Assembly: GCA_038501195.1 (NCBI GenBank)
Contig: JBBPUQ010000002.1
Span: forward strand, 2,728,001-2,792,000
Direction: 5' to 3'
Length of the DNA stretch: 64,000 bases
Origin: Nemania diffusa
Taxonomy: Eukaryota > Ascomycota > Sordariomycetes > Xylariales > Xylariaceae
The position numbers and the translations under genes were made by a program. Each line of letters starts with the position of its first letter. Within the stretch, counting starts at the first letter, position 1. The notes below the pieces were generated by a model that was not told the DNA's origin, ran no database searches, and saw nothing but the letters and a program-made list of their open reading frames with translations. Below, piece after piece: positions 11,523 to 22,428 of this stretch.

Positions 11523-13033
11523 CTAGTTGGCCGCCTTCTGGTTCTTAAGCTCACCAAGTCGAGAGTACAGCATATAGAGTGCCATCCGATTGCACTCTTC
11601 GGTGCCTGTAATGGTCACAAGTCGCTCGTTACTATTATCTTGGGGTTCGTTGATTTTGATCACGCTGCCACTAATTTGTCGAATCTCATTAATTTTCTGA
11701 CCGCCCTTGCCGATAATGGCGCCAACCATGTCATTTGGAATAAAAATCTGCTGGGTTAGTGGTGCACCTGCCATCCCACCATGCATAGCCTGGGCTGGAG
11801 GACCACCATGGTGCTGGGGACCAGCAACATGACCAGCTTGGTGAGGGGGCATGTGCGGCGCAGCGCCATAACTTGCGGCCTGAGGTTGATAGTGCATGGG
11901 AACGTTAGGATTGGCATGAGGGGCGGGCGCATGCGGATTATACGGCTGAGCATACGGTGCAGGAGGATAGTGCTGGGATCGAGGATCCGGACGTCGCCCG
12001 TAGTTTTCGCGATGGCCATAGTTACCGCCTGCTGGCTGTGGGCTGTATGGAATTACCTGCATTCCTCCGGGAATAGCACCAGCTGGGCCGCCGCTTCGAG
12101 TCGCATACGCCGAGGATGCTGGTCCGCCAAATCGTTCGTTAAGTTGCTCGAGAAGCGTGCTACCTACGTAGTAAGTCGCAATATGCACAGCATCCGCCAC
12201 ACCCATAACGACGAGGGAGCGTTCACTGGATAGGGGAAGACAAGAATCTGATGCATTAAGTCGAGCACCCGAGGCATCTTGAATCTCGCGAATACGTACA
12301 CCGCCTTTGCCAATGATTGATCCGATTAGTACATGTGGAATCAGTAGGCGTAGTGGATACGTCTTAGACTGGGCACTCGAGGGCTCATCCAGGGGCTCGT
12401 TGTTCAGCGTGCGGATAATCAAGCCGAAGGCCTAGATCGTGTCAGTGGCATAGGAACAGAGAATAACAACCCATACAAACCTACCTTGGCAACAGCATCA
12501 ACGACTCCGCTAACAGTCAGAATTCGCTCTACGGCACCCTTCTGGTAGTCACTGACAGTGCATTTGGCACCTGATAACTTTCGGATATTGGAAACGTTCT
12601 CACCACCCTTGCCAATAATCGTGGCGGCCTCCGGGCTTGAGATGACAGCCCTAACATGGATCCAGGCAGTCTCATCTGCAGCGTTGGCCGGGGTTGCGGT
12701 AGGCACAGCTGCTGTACCAGTCACTACAGTAGGGACAGTTACCGCAACCTTGGAATCATTGGCATCACCAACAATCGTATCGCCCTGCTCGTCCTTGATT
12801 CCGGTTTTCTCGTGGGTACTTGATTTCGATGCGCCATTGGCTTCTACTGGGGCTGGCACACTATCGCCATTGCTCTCAGGAAGTTTAGGCTGTTCTTCGT
12901 CATGGTCGGCATTGATGACCTTGTCGAGTGCGGGTCGTTTCGCCTCAGGTTGATCATTAGACCGAGAGGGCGAAGATGCATCCTCAAGCGGACGCTTGGC
13001 TGGGTTCGTGGGTTGAGTCGGAGAGGCAGACAT
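11523..13033 (-). CDS. PBP2: Triple KH-domain RNA-binding protein, PBP2/Rnc1 type (485 aa)
   Basis: Exons are 13033-12485 and 12431-11523, with a 53-bp intron (GTAGG..CTAG) inside KH1. Three KH domains each carry the signature loop: ATIIGKGGENV (about residue 140), GSIIGKGGVRI (about 225) and GAIIGKGGQKI (about 415). KH1 and KH2 are close; KH2 and KH3 are separated by a low-complexity linker rich in Pro, His, Gln, Gly and Tyr. The first 120 residues are polar and disordered with a KRPLED-type basic patch. This arrangement matches S. cerevisiae Pbp2 and S. pombe Rnc1, poly(C)/mRNA-binding proteins that control mRNA stability; Rnc1 binds the MAPK-phosphatase mRNA. Choice between Pbp2 and the paralogue Hek2 is not settled by eye. 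Confidence 0.88.
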
Positions 13034-15201
13034 TTTGTCCTAAATTCGCTGCAAAGACTGTCACACGAGTATGGAATGCGAGATGTGCCTTTAGATTGTC
13101 GAAAATCTTGTGATTGAATTTTGATTATCGAATCTTGCTTATCTACACCTTGGAGTTTTTCGTAGGAAAACGTGCAGGTGTAAGGGCTTGGGACGGGATG
13201 CAAGCGATAAGGCACAGTAGGCAGGTGAAGGCTTATGTACGTGATCTGAGGGTCGGGTCGCGAGATGGATGCGGCAAGGTCGATGGAGTGACAACAGCGT
13301 CGATGCTGTCGGGTCAGGTCAGGCAGCGACGACGGAGATGGGCAAATCTCACTGGATTCAGCCGTTCGCGATGTGGATTGAGGAGTGGTGTTGGATGTCT
13401 GACAAGCGGCAGAATGGAAGGCCTTGCGGTGGTTTGGGTGAGGCAAGAGTAGAGGTGGACGGCGAAAGGGAAGAGACAAGTGAGTGAGTGAGTGAGTGAA
13501 GTCGGTGTGTTGAGAAGGAGACAACCAGGTAGACAGAGAGAGAGATCTCTATCTACGTATGGATGGTGATCAGTCCTGAGGCTTGCCGTATGTATGTATT
13601 GAGATTGAGGTTACTGAGGCTGAGGTTCAGGTTTGAGTTCAGGCTTGAGGTCAAGGTGATGGTTGGAAAGAGAGTATATAGGTAACGGGTGCGGTGGAGG
13701 TGAAGGACGATTGAGACGCGCAAGACAGCGAGCAATAGTAGATAAAACTTTGATGCGGTGAAGTTGTCCTCAAACCTTTGCTCCGTCAGGCAGAACAGAA
13801 CAGCCGCAAGCAACTGCAAGCTGCCGATTGTCCTTTCTGTTTCTACTACGTGTATTCCTTCCTAACAAGAGTTGCCAAATTACCTCAGTTTCGCCAGAAG
13901 ACCGTGGTGATGGCAGTTGCGATAGGATGATCCGCAATATTGTATGACGGGATGCTGGGATGACGAATGTCGCGACCAGAGTTGTCACTCTAGATTTGTT
14001 GAATGAAGTTGGAAGGTTGACCAAACGGAGTCAGTCAAAAGAGCTAATAATGGTAGCTAGCTCCCCGAGGTGTCCACTAACAATAACTTAGGTAGGTACC
14101 TAGTACCTTTAGGTTGGACTTGCATGTACAGTGGTTTTCCGAAAGGAATGTACGGTAGATACCGCAGTAGCAAGTACCTAGGTACCTAGCACTAGCCATA
14201 CCTATCGTGTCTTACAAAGGAGCCAAATGTACATATGTACTAAGGTTGGTATTATACTTACTCTGGCGTTACTCTGTAGGTACCTACCTAGGTATTTAGG
14301 TAAAGCAAGGTGATACGAACAGATGGCTACCTGCATGCCGAATGAAACTGAATACTTAGAACTTAGGTTCTTTACAACAACTTTGCACCACATCCAAGCG
14401 AGACGACAAAGTATGAAGACGAAACTGTTCGGAAGGAGAGTATCCTCATATTAACTAGGTACTATTTGGGTATGGCTTAATAATCTGCAGGACAGAAAAG
14501 CCTGTCGCTTGGTGTCTCGATGCAAGAAAGATCGACAGCACAGACAGTACGCACGGTCGGGCAATAAAGGCCCCCAGAAAATATTATCCAATGAGCAATG
14601 GATAAGCAAGTAATACCTTAGGTAGTCCAAGCGTTGGTAGGGGCCACGATTCGATACCGTACCTAGGTACACAACACGATCTGGTTACTACATACAGTGT
14701 TTAACACTGTATCTGTATTATACTGTCCATATACCTCTCATGGGTGTCTACTAGGTAATTTATCTACTTATAAGTATGTAGGTAAGTCAGGTATAGGCTG
14801 TTTTTTGGGATACAGTTGTAATCCCTTTGCCTCAATTTTTATAATTCGAAGCTCTGTGACTCGATTGAATACCGATTCGGAGGTGATGCTAAGGCTGAAG
14901 ACCCGGTGGTGTGAAACTCGAGATGCTCGCCCTTGCGTGTTGCTTTCATACTACTGCGTACATATAATCGCGTACTGCGCCTCGTATTCTGTATTTACGC
15001 TACATGATTAAAGGTCGCGCAACTTGTGTTACACACCACTTCTACCCCCCCGAAACTAATCGAATAAGCGACGCGGCAGAAGTTTCCTTTCAGAGAATAC
15101 GGGAGGAGGTTTCCAATTGTACTGGTACTCCAATTACTACCACGGTTTACATTCTGAAAGCCCTTGGGTCCTCATCAAACTCTAATAACACAACCATTAC
15201 C
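13034..15201. other. Long intergenic region with TAGGTA tracts
   Basis: The left part holds the probable 5' leader and promoter of the KH gene, including a (TGAG)n microsatellite at 13481-13500. From about 14,085 to 14,800 the sequence is interrupted by many short TAGGTA/TACCTA words (for example 14089-14110, 14174-14191, 14276-14302). The right part is the promoter of the CENP-K candidate. No gene is supported. Confidence 0.5.
13481..13500 (+). repeat. (TGAG)n microsatellite
   Basis: Four to five tandem TGAG units lie upstream of the KH gene, probably in its 5' leader or promoter. Confidence 0.8.
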
Positions 15202-16278
15202 ATGGCTGGTTCAATACATGAGGCGCGTCAGATCAACGATCACGACGCGTTTCACGCCAGGAACCTTGAAGATACCTTGCAAGAGCTTCAAAGCATAGTG
15301 AAGGAGCATGAGGATGCATTAGACAAAGTAAGAGCCATTGCTCTTGTGACTGGCATCACACTATGTATCTCTAAGCTGACCAGGACGTAGTTGCGTGCCA
15401 CTCCCTCTACGGGCCACGCGGGCCGGAGTCTGCCTGCAACGGCACCGTTTGATATCATGAATGCAGCGTATAGTGAGCTAGCATCTACAACGCCGTACTT
15501 GCCATTTCCCGACTCTGTTCTGCCTGCCCTGATCGCGCTTCGCAGAACTCATCAAACTGTAGAAGAGACGAAGGCATATTTGTCAATTCACAACGAGTCT
15601 GTTGAAAGCACTAAGAGGAAGCTAGAGCTTGCAAAAGCCGATTTTAGTAATCAGCAGGCGCTTGCCCACAGTCTTCGAGGCCGCATCCAGTCACTGCAGG
15701 ATGACCTAGAGACTCGTATGGAGATGGGTCCCGAGGACATTGCCCGCGAGCGGATTGACGAGCTGAAAGCAAAGAAGACAAGATATGACAAGGAGACGTC
15801 TAAACTACTCAAAGCCCTCAGGAGGTTTATTGATAACCACCTAGCCGCGATGCTTGCTGCGGAGGAGCTGGGTGGCCCAGTTGTTGGTGATATGATGGAC
15901 ATCGACGAGCAGGATTTACTGGCAGGTTTTAATTCGCAGGGACGAGTCAAGACCGCTAAAGCAAAACCTGAGGACGACAAGCGGCAAAGACGCATTGATG
16001 AGATATGGGGTCCTCGCGAGAGCGAAGAGGGACAAGGCCGCCGCGGCGAGGGGCATGACAGGGATGAGATCGCTGCAGCAGGCCAGGAGATGCGGGATCT
16101 GGCAGAACAGCTACTCAATCTCTCACAGTCCGAGGGCGACAGCTCAGTAGCCTATGTCCGTCTCCCTAGAGAGTCGGCAGCGGCAAGGTTTCTTGTGCGA
16201 GCGAAAGTCGCACAATTCCACCCCAAAGACTCGAGCAGCCTACGATTGATTGATTTTGGTAGAGAATTAGACGACTAA
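15202..16278 (+). CDS. CENP-K-like kinetochore protein candidate (337 aa)
   Basis: Exons are 15202-15327 and 15391-16278 with a 63-bp intron (GTAAGA..GTAG, branch CTGAC); this acceptor is the one that keeps the frame. The start ATG lies in a good context (CCATGG). The protein is mostly helical with coiled-coil heptads at about residues 90-190, an acidic linker (MMDIDEQDLL near 220), a charged middle and a conserved-looking end with AAARFLVRAKVAQFHP and LIDFGRELDD. The layout and the words LPFPDSVLPALIALR and EELGGPVVGDMMD recall the fungal CENP-K/Sim4 family, a subunit of the constitutive centromere-associated network. I rate the family call as probable, not certain; another coiled-coil kinetochore subunit is the main alternative. 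Confidence 0.62.
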
Positions 16279-16870
16279 AATAACTTCAATCGACGTCTAT
16301 CAAAGCGAAATCGGGTCTCTTGATCGGCTCGTCTTCGTCCTAGCCACTTTACGTACCTAATTGTAAAGGATCTCGAGGCTAGGTATTACAGATCTAAAGG
16401 GGCGTCAGGAGTACGTAGATAAAGTAGGTATCTACCTACATGGTAGGTAGGTAACCTCCAGTTACGTCTTCTATATCGCAGTAGGACAAACCTCAGCATT
16501 ACCAAAATCTCGGGAACCATGGGAATACAGCCGGCAGCACAATACTACCTGCACCTTAGGTACCCTCTCACCTCCTTGCATACCTAAATACCTACATAGG
16601 TAGGTAGGTATGATATAGTGATACCCTAGGTAGGCACTTCACCGCTATTGTGTCCCATCTGAGCGGTGAAGTCGATTCGCCAATTGCTTTTTCTGAAGAC
16701 CCACTTGACCCATTTCTTCATTAACGCGTCTTAGACGCGCATTCCTCACCCTCTTAGCATCTACTTTTCCACCGCCAATCCCCCCGCTCTCCTAGCCATA
16801 ACCATTCTCGACTCGTGCACCCAGAGCATAGCCCACCAGAACACCCACTGCCACAGCTAGTAATTTTACT
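16279..16870. other. Intergenic with dense TAGGTA tracts
   Basis: Repeated TAGGTA/TACCTA words occur at about 16420-16460 and 16555-16640. The right end is the promoter of the dUTPase gene. No coding sequence is supported. Confidence 0.55.
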
Positions 16871-17540
16871 ATGACCGCCGAATCCATCACCTCTCCTCCG
16901 ACCTCACCCCCTTCGAAAAGAGTCAAGACCAGCAACGACAACTCCATCACAGACGCAATGGCTGAGAACGGCAGCGCCAGTGTTCCCACCCCGCAGCTCG
17001 AGCAGTCCCCGCCGCTGTTCGTCAAGAAGCTCTCCGACAAGGCTCGCCTGCCCACCCGCGGCAGCGCCTTTGCCGCAGGCTACGACATCTACTCCTCCCA
17101 GGCCGCCACTGTGCCCGCCCGAGGCAAGGTGCTCGTCGACACTGATATCTCCGTCGCCCTGCCCGCCGGCACTTGTACGTCCTCCCCTTCCCCCCCAGCC
17201 TCTCACCGGCAGCACGGAGACAGGAGACCAGTCTGGTCACCCACACTCTAGACTCAAGCTAACACGAGATAAAAACCCAGACGGACGCGTCGCGCCGCGC
17301 TCCGGCCTCGCATCCAAACACTCCATCCAGACGGGCGCGGGCGTCATCGACGCCGACTACCGCGGCCAGCTGAAGGTCCTGCTCTTCAACCTCAGCGACG
17401 TGGCCTACGAGATCGCCGAGGGCGACCGCATCGCGCAGCTCGTCATCGAGCGCATCTACACCCCCGACGTCGTCGAGGTCGCCGAGCTCGAGGCCAGCGT
17501 GCGTGGCGCCGGCGGCTTCGGCAGCACGGGCACGAATTAG
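16871..17540 (+). CDS. DUT1: dUTP diphosphatase (187 aa, 2 exons)
   Basis: Exons are 16871-17174 and 17281-17540; the 106-bp intron (GTACGT..CCCAG, branch GCTAAC) falls in the codon before GRVAPRSG. The enzyme hydrolyses dUTP to dUMP and diphosphate, keeping uracil out of DNA and feeding thymidylate synthesis. All five trimeric dUTPase motifs are visible in order: [32 protein letters not shown] (catalytic Asp), [10 protein letters not shown] and the C-terminal [10 protein letters not shown]. The first 50 residues are a Ser/Pro/Thr-rich extension with a KRVK basic patch, possibly nuclear targeting. The second exon is strikingly GC-rich at third codon positions. Length is normal for fungal enzymes. 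A (CCA)n run follows in the 3' region. Confidence 0.96.
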
Positions 17541-18480
17541 AGGGCCCCTGTGCTAGTTCCACCACCACCACCACCACCACTACCTCAACCAGAGCCATCC
17601 CGAGCACGGCGGCGTGACGGGGATACTAGAGGGGGCGGGGGGGAACAGGTTGACGACGGTGATGACATTGATGAAATAGATATAAACCAAGACGAACAGA
17701 CGGATAAGACTTAAGCCCACACCCCGGCTATAGACGCTCCATATGAAAAGTTACAATTAGCGACACGATGATTATGGAGCAACAGATTACAAAACGCAAA
17801 ACGGACACCCAAGATTCAGATTCAGGCCGGAAATTTTGAAACCAAACATGGAACCCTAGACATCGATTCTAGTCAGGTTGACTAGGGATTCTTCCACTCA
17901 AAGCCCCTAGCTGTAGACTATATCACAATTGGGATTAGCCAGCAGGGTAAAGGGAGAACTATGTATTACGCATTGGTAACGGTAGTATTGGTGTACTAGA
18001 GGTTCCTCTTTGGATAGCTAACCTAAGAGAGTCTTTCACGGCTACCAAAAAGGCTGTGGGTAAATGATCGGTGTAAACTTATCATAGAACAGTGCAATAG
18101 ATAAGATCAACTACCAATGGATGACTACAGTTGCTTTAGACATGTATGTATACAAATTTAGGTTTCTTTCGTCTTCTAGGCTTAGGCTCTTTAGGTATCG
18201 TCAGAAGTCCTGTATTGGTCGCTCAAAACGACACAGTATCTTTCCAAGGCCTACAATAGATGCAAAAATCCGCCACACGATGCTTGCTATGCAGAATGCT
18301 AAAAACAAGGTGGTTGCCGCCCACTCCCGGATATTTACCCAATGTCTTGCTATCCCTGCCTATCTTAGACATCCGGGCTCGTACGTATGAACAGGATTAC
18401 CGTCCGGTATATATAAATGTATAGAGCTCCTTTACAATACCCGGGGAGGTCTGACTTCGATCGACATGGCCTAGCTAGGC
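17541..18480. other. 3' region between convergent genes
   Basis: dUTPase and pyridoxal kinase genes converge here. A (CCA)n run at 17559-17580 lies just after the dUTPase stop. The rest is unremarkable and no coding sequence is supported. Confidence 0.5.
17559..17580 (+). repeat. (CCA)n microsatellite
   Basis: About seven CCA units lie immediately downstream of the dUTPase stop codon, probably in the 3' untranslated region. Confidence 0.8.
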
Positions 18481-19807
18481 TCACATTTTCTCGGCGCGAT
18501 ATGCTAGCGTCGGTTCCCTTAGACACCCTAGATTCCGCGCAAGCTTGAGCTCGGCCGCCTGTGACTTTAGCAGATGCATCGTCTCGCTGTCCGCGCGCAC
18601 GGCATCCTCGCTAATGCCCCTGCGGGCTGCAAGCCGCGCGACGGCGGTCGAGAGGTCGGAGGGCATGTGCTCGCACGTGCGCTCCAGCACTTCGTGCATG
18701 CTCGCTAGGACTTTCTCAGCTGCGCGGGCGAGGGGCAGGCTTGTAGGTTCGACGTCGTCGGGACTGAGCCACGATGCCGTGTGCTTTGTGCCGTCTGTAG
18801 CGGAGTACGTAACGGCTTCCCGCATACGCACTACCATCAATGCCGCGAACATGTCGCCTGTTCCGCTAAAGTAAGCGTTGAAGACGGGGAATTGGATCGT
18901 GAAAAGGCGAGGCTTCCGTGTCGAGGTGCGCGTTGAGCCTACGACGGACATAGTAGGTGTCAAGGGGAGTTGCGATTGCGTGGGTGACGTGGGGCGCGTC
19001 GAGGATGGCGTCTGAGAGGCACTACGTAAAGGCAACGAGACAGAAGTTATGACGATGTGTGGTAGGTTGTACGTGTCGTGTAGAACTTCGACGGCGCGCT
19101 CGAGGGACGCGGAATCTGTTATCTTTACACCAGAGAGAAGCCTATATGCAACGCAAATATGTCGAGTTAATAATGGCCTTTAAGGGAAAGGATAAGGGCG
19201 TTTGAGAGAGAGCGGCTGATGTGGAAAGACGTACTCGGCCTCGAATTGGTTGGGCAGAATTAAATCTGCGTGGTGGATGAGGCTTCGATACGCAGGGACT
19301 ACGTCCTCGGCGACATATATCTTCCCATTGTCGCCCATGACGGGATCGAGTACCCAGAAGAAACTACCGGGATTTGACGCAGCATTTACCTTCAGCTCCT
19401 GGGCTATTCGACCGACAGCCTCGACGCCCGCGGCGCCAGGCACGTAGCCCGACAACATCATGTCGAAACCGTCTAGGTGAGACTGTTTGAGCCCATCCCA
19501 GAGATCCGTAATCTCTTGCGCGGCAAGTTTTGTGCCTTTGACTCGCCTATACCCTGTGTGGTTGCCTGTGCGTCATGTTAGACAAATCTGCGCCGATGCG
19601 AATACCAGACAGTAGAAGGGAGGACATACTGAACTGCACCGTATTTAGGGCAGCAACATCGCAGCCTAGTGATTGCAGCACGAACACAGCGATCTTGTTC
19701 CCCACGTATCTATCCAGAGAACGGCGTCAGCGTGGCAGAGCGTGGGAAAAGTAGAGCTCGTGGCATAAGACTCACCCTGAGACAACCTTCACGGGAGAGT
19801 TAGTCAT
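18481..19807 (-). CDS. BUD16: Pyridoxal/pyridoxine kinase (367 aa, 4 exons)
   Basis: Exons are 19807-19776, 19709-19630, 19565-19235 and 19141-18481, with introns of 66, 64 and 93 bp; all junctions keep frame and restore family sequence such as VVSGYVGNKIAVFVLQ and ALNTVQFSNHTGYRRVKG. The enzyme phosphorylates the B6 vitamers to pyridoxal 5'-phosphate. Visible motifs are SGYVGNK at the N-terminus, the VLDPVMGDNGK box, LILPNQFEAE, and FSGTGDMFAAL near residue 240 with the catalytic Asp. Before that motif sits a roughly 40-residue Ser/Thr/Pro-rich insertion that shorter homologues lack. The first exon is only 32 bp. Confidence 0.92.
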
Positions 19808-20671
19808 GGGTTGGCATGGGTATGGGAGGATAGTTTCCCTACATGACTGGCAATGGCCAGGACGCTCGTCTCTGGCACTGGTGGTTCCGGATTCATCGGA
19901 AAGGGGGGAAAGAAAAGGGGAAGGGTTGGTCTTGCGGCTCAAAAATAGGGATCCCAGGACTTTAGAAGATTAAGGATTTAGAGAATGATCTACAACAAAG
20001 GGAGGATAATCTAGGTACGATAGATTGAGATTAAAGGACGGCGCTACCTCAGAATTGTCTGGGGCTATCTAATGTATGTAAACCGAATATATTGGAAATT
20101 AGAAATACAGATGAGAGACCAAACAATTCAACAATACGTCTCGTGACACTTCAGAGGCGGCCTGTATCGGCGCTGACGGTGGTAGATAGGAAGGAGTCCG
20201 GGGAGGGAAAACCCCGCGGTTTGCATGTACATATATCTAGATAACCATGTAGCATGCAGTACAAGTTTATCTGCCCCGCACTAAACCCTTTTGATAACAC
20301 TGGCGCATATACCTAGGTAGTGCCTAACGGAATGGTAGCGCGATGGGTGGTCCATGACAGAACCTCCCATTAGACAGTATGAAAATACGACTCGGCGACG
20401 CTCCATGTTTGTACCAAGACAAATCTGGCTTTTGTTTATTAATTTACGCACACTAACACGCTCAATTGCAAAAATCGATTCTCTTTTGGGCCTGCCTGTT
20501 GCGCAACTAAAAACCTGTGCCAACAAGCGGTAATCCAGTTTCCTCCCAGCGTATGTGTAGTATGCTATAGTATCCTACCTCTCACACACAGCTCTCCGTT
20601 TTCCTCTATGTCTCCCACTGCCATGGTATCTTTATCAAGCTTATCATTACGTATTGTCAACTAAACATTCT
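19808..20671. other. Intergenic, nothing recognised
   Basis: The left part is the promoter of the pyridoxal kinase gene and the right part the 3' end of the PCNA gene. No coding sequence is supported. Confidence 0.5.
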
Positions 20672-21621
20672 TTACTCTTCGTCTCCAATCTATGGTTTCC
20701 AGTTAGTATAAAACAATATAGAGGAAGCGATACATGGCGACGAACCTTGGGTGCCAGATAGAAACGCAGGTAACTGGTGCCTGTTATCAAATATTCCACC
20801 AACAGGGGAACTTCGTTTGAGAGGCAGATCTTGACCCTGTCTGAAAGGGGTTGCGCTTTGCAGAAGTTGACGAGATACTTTAGGGAGAAGGTGAGAGAAA
20901 CGGGCTCTGTGAGTTCGATGTCTACATTCAAGTGTTCTTTCTCCACATTCTGGTAGTTTCGCAGGGTGACGGCACCATTGCCAATGTCGCCGTTGCAAGA
21001 GAATTTGATGCCATCTTTTGTAGCCTCGATTGTGACTATATACTGTTAGACCTGATGTAAAACGGGTATAATGACAGCTGCAACCTACCAGATTCTGACA
21101 TGGCCTGCAAATCTGTGCAGATACGCTTGAACTCGGACGAAGGCATGGTCACCGTGGCAGCGTACTCGGTATCGGGGATGCCCAGGTGCTCCTGGTCAAT
21201 GTCCATAAGCTTGAGGTCATATTCGCTAATGCGGTCGGCTGTGCTGCTCTCGAAGGTGATGTTTAATGAGTCGGGCGCGTCTTCAGCCTTGAGGGTGACG
21301 AGATCATCGTTCTGGAGGGCTCGTAGGACCTTGGTAAGCGAGACGAGATTGACGCCCAAGGCAAGGTTCCGGTCGCATCGGTAAGGTTCGAAGGATTCGG
21401 CCTTTAGCAACATGGACACGAGAGCGACGTGGGAATTGTCCATGGCCTGTAGGGCGATGCCCGAATCATTGCAGTCGAAATTGCAGTCCTGCACTAGATC
21501 CTTGATGGCATCTACCACCTGCGATATTTAGTTTAATATGGGCGTACAATAATGCATTGCAATGGAGGAGTGAGGCTACCTTCTTCAGGACCATGGACTG
21601 ACTGAGTCTGGCTTCCAGCAT
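20672..21621 (-). CDS. POL30: Proliferating cell nuclear antigen, PCNA (259 aa, 4 exons)
   Basis: Exons are 21621-21580, 21518-21089, 21035-20746 and 20689-20672; introns are 61, 53 and 56 bp. PCNA is the trimeric sliding clamp that tethers DNA polymerases and repair factors. The protein begins [14 protein letters not shown], contains the PCNA signature region ([20 protein letters not shown]), the interdomain-loop region [19 protein letters not shown] and ends [15 protein letters not shown]. The final exon has only six codons (IGDEE plus stop); without removing the last intron the C-terminus would be replaced by about 30 unrelated residues. Length fits the family (258-261). Loop residues [10 protein letters not shown] vary as usual. 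Confidence 0.97.
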
Positions 21622-22428
21622 CTTGACTTGACGGTGGTGAGACTGATTTGGTGATGAAGATAGACGAAAGGAATGGGGTTCGTTGAGATCGGTCGTGAAG
21701 AATGTCTAAAATGAATAAGTTATGGGTGCGGGATGCAATTGACTTGTTCGTCGTGCTTATGTTTGGATTTGTATGGACTGTGGTGTATGTAGTAGAAATT
21801 GAGAATGGTTGTACACTCGACAGCTACAGAAGGAGAATTATTAGGTAGCACTTCTCTAGGATGCGCGTGGACCGACGCGTTTCTGCCAGGGCTTTAATGG
21901 AATTCGCGAAAGTCGCGCGAGCCCTTGCGTAGCACCTGCACGCAGCTGTAGGTTGTGTCCTCGGTTTCTTTTGTCAACTGGGCACGGCTAAGGTGCCCTT
22001 TTGTATACAGTACAACTACTGTCTAAGATAGGAGCCAGCTACCTTGCATGGGAGAACTACATTCATCATATATAAAGTTGCTTCATGGGATGATGAAAAA
22101 ATTGAGGATATAGACATATATCGGCTTCAATTATAGATAAACTACCTATAATGCGATGTCCATACGCGGGATTATATACAGGCTAATTGAATAATACACA
22201 AGAGAGATTAGACTTCAAACGATCGTGCTGTCCAGCTAGGTAGTTAGTTCTATGCAGTTTTCGCCGCTATTCCTCAAACTCCAATACCGATTTTGCTAAA
22301 GCGAGGAGGGATATGGCCCTCATACGGAAAAAAAAAAAAAAGTCTAACCCAAATGCACCTAACGTAATAGAGTCGTTACTTTTCATCACAGGTGTTATGA
22401 TCGGAGACCGGGCATAAGCATGTGCGTC
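21622..22428. other. Intergenic
   Basis: This holds the PCNA promoter (left) and the 3' end of the Inp2-like gene (right), with a run of about 15 A at 22329-22342. No coding sequence is supported. Confidence 0.5.

Noticed and set aside
12844..13524. 226-codon frame overlapping the KH gene start
   Set aside because: It is in another frame of exon 1 and its leader; the KH frame has domain support and this one has none.
15004..15201. In-frame extension upstream of the CENP-K candidate start
   Set aside because: The stretch is not family-like; the ATG at 15202 has a better context and the upstream part looks like leader.
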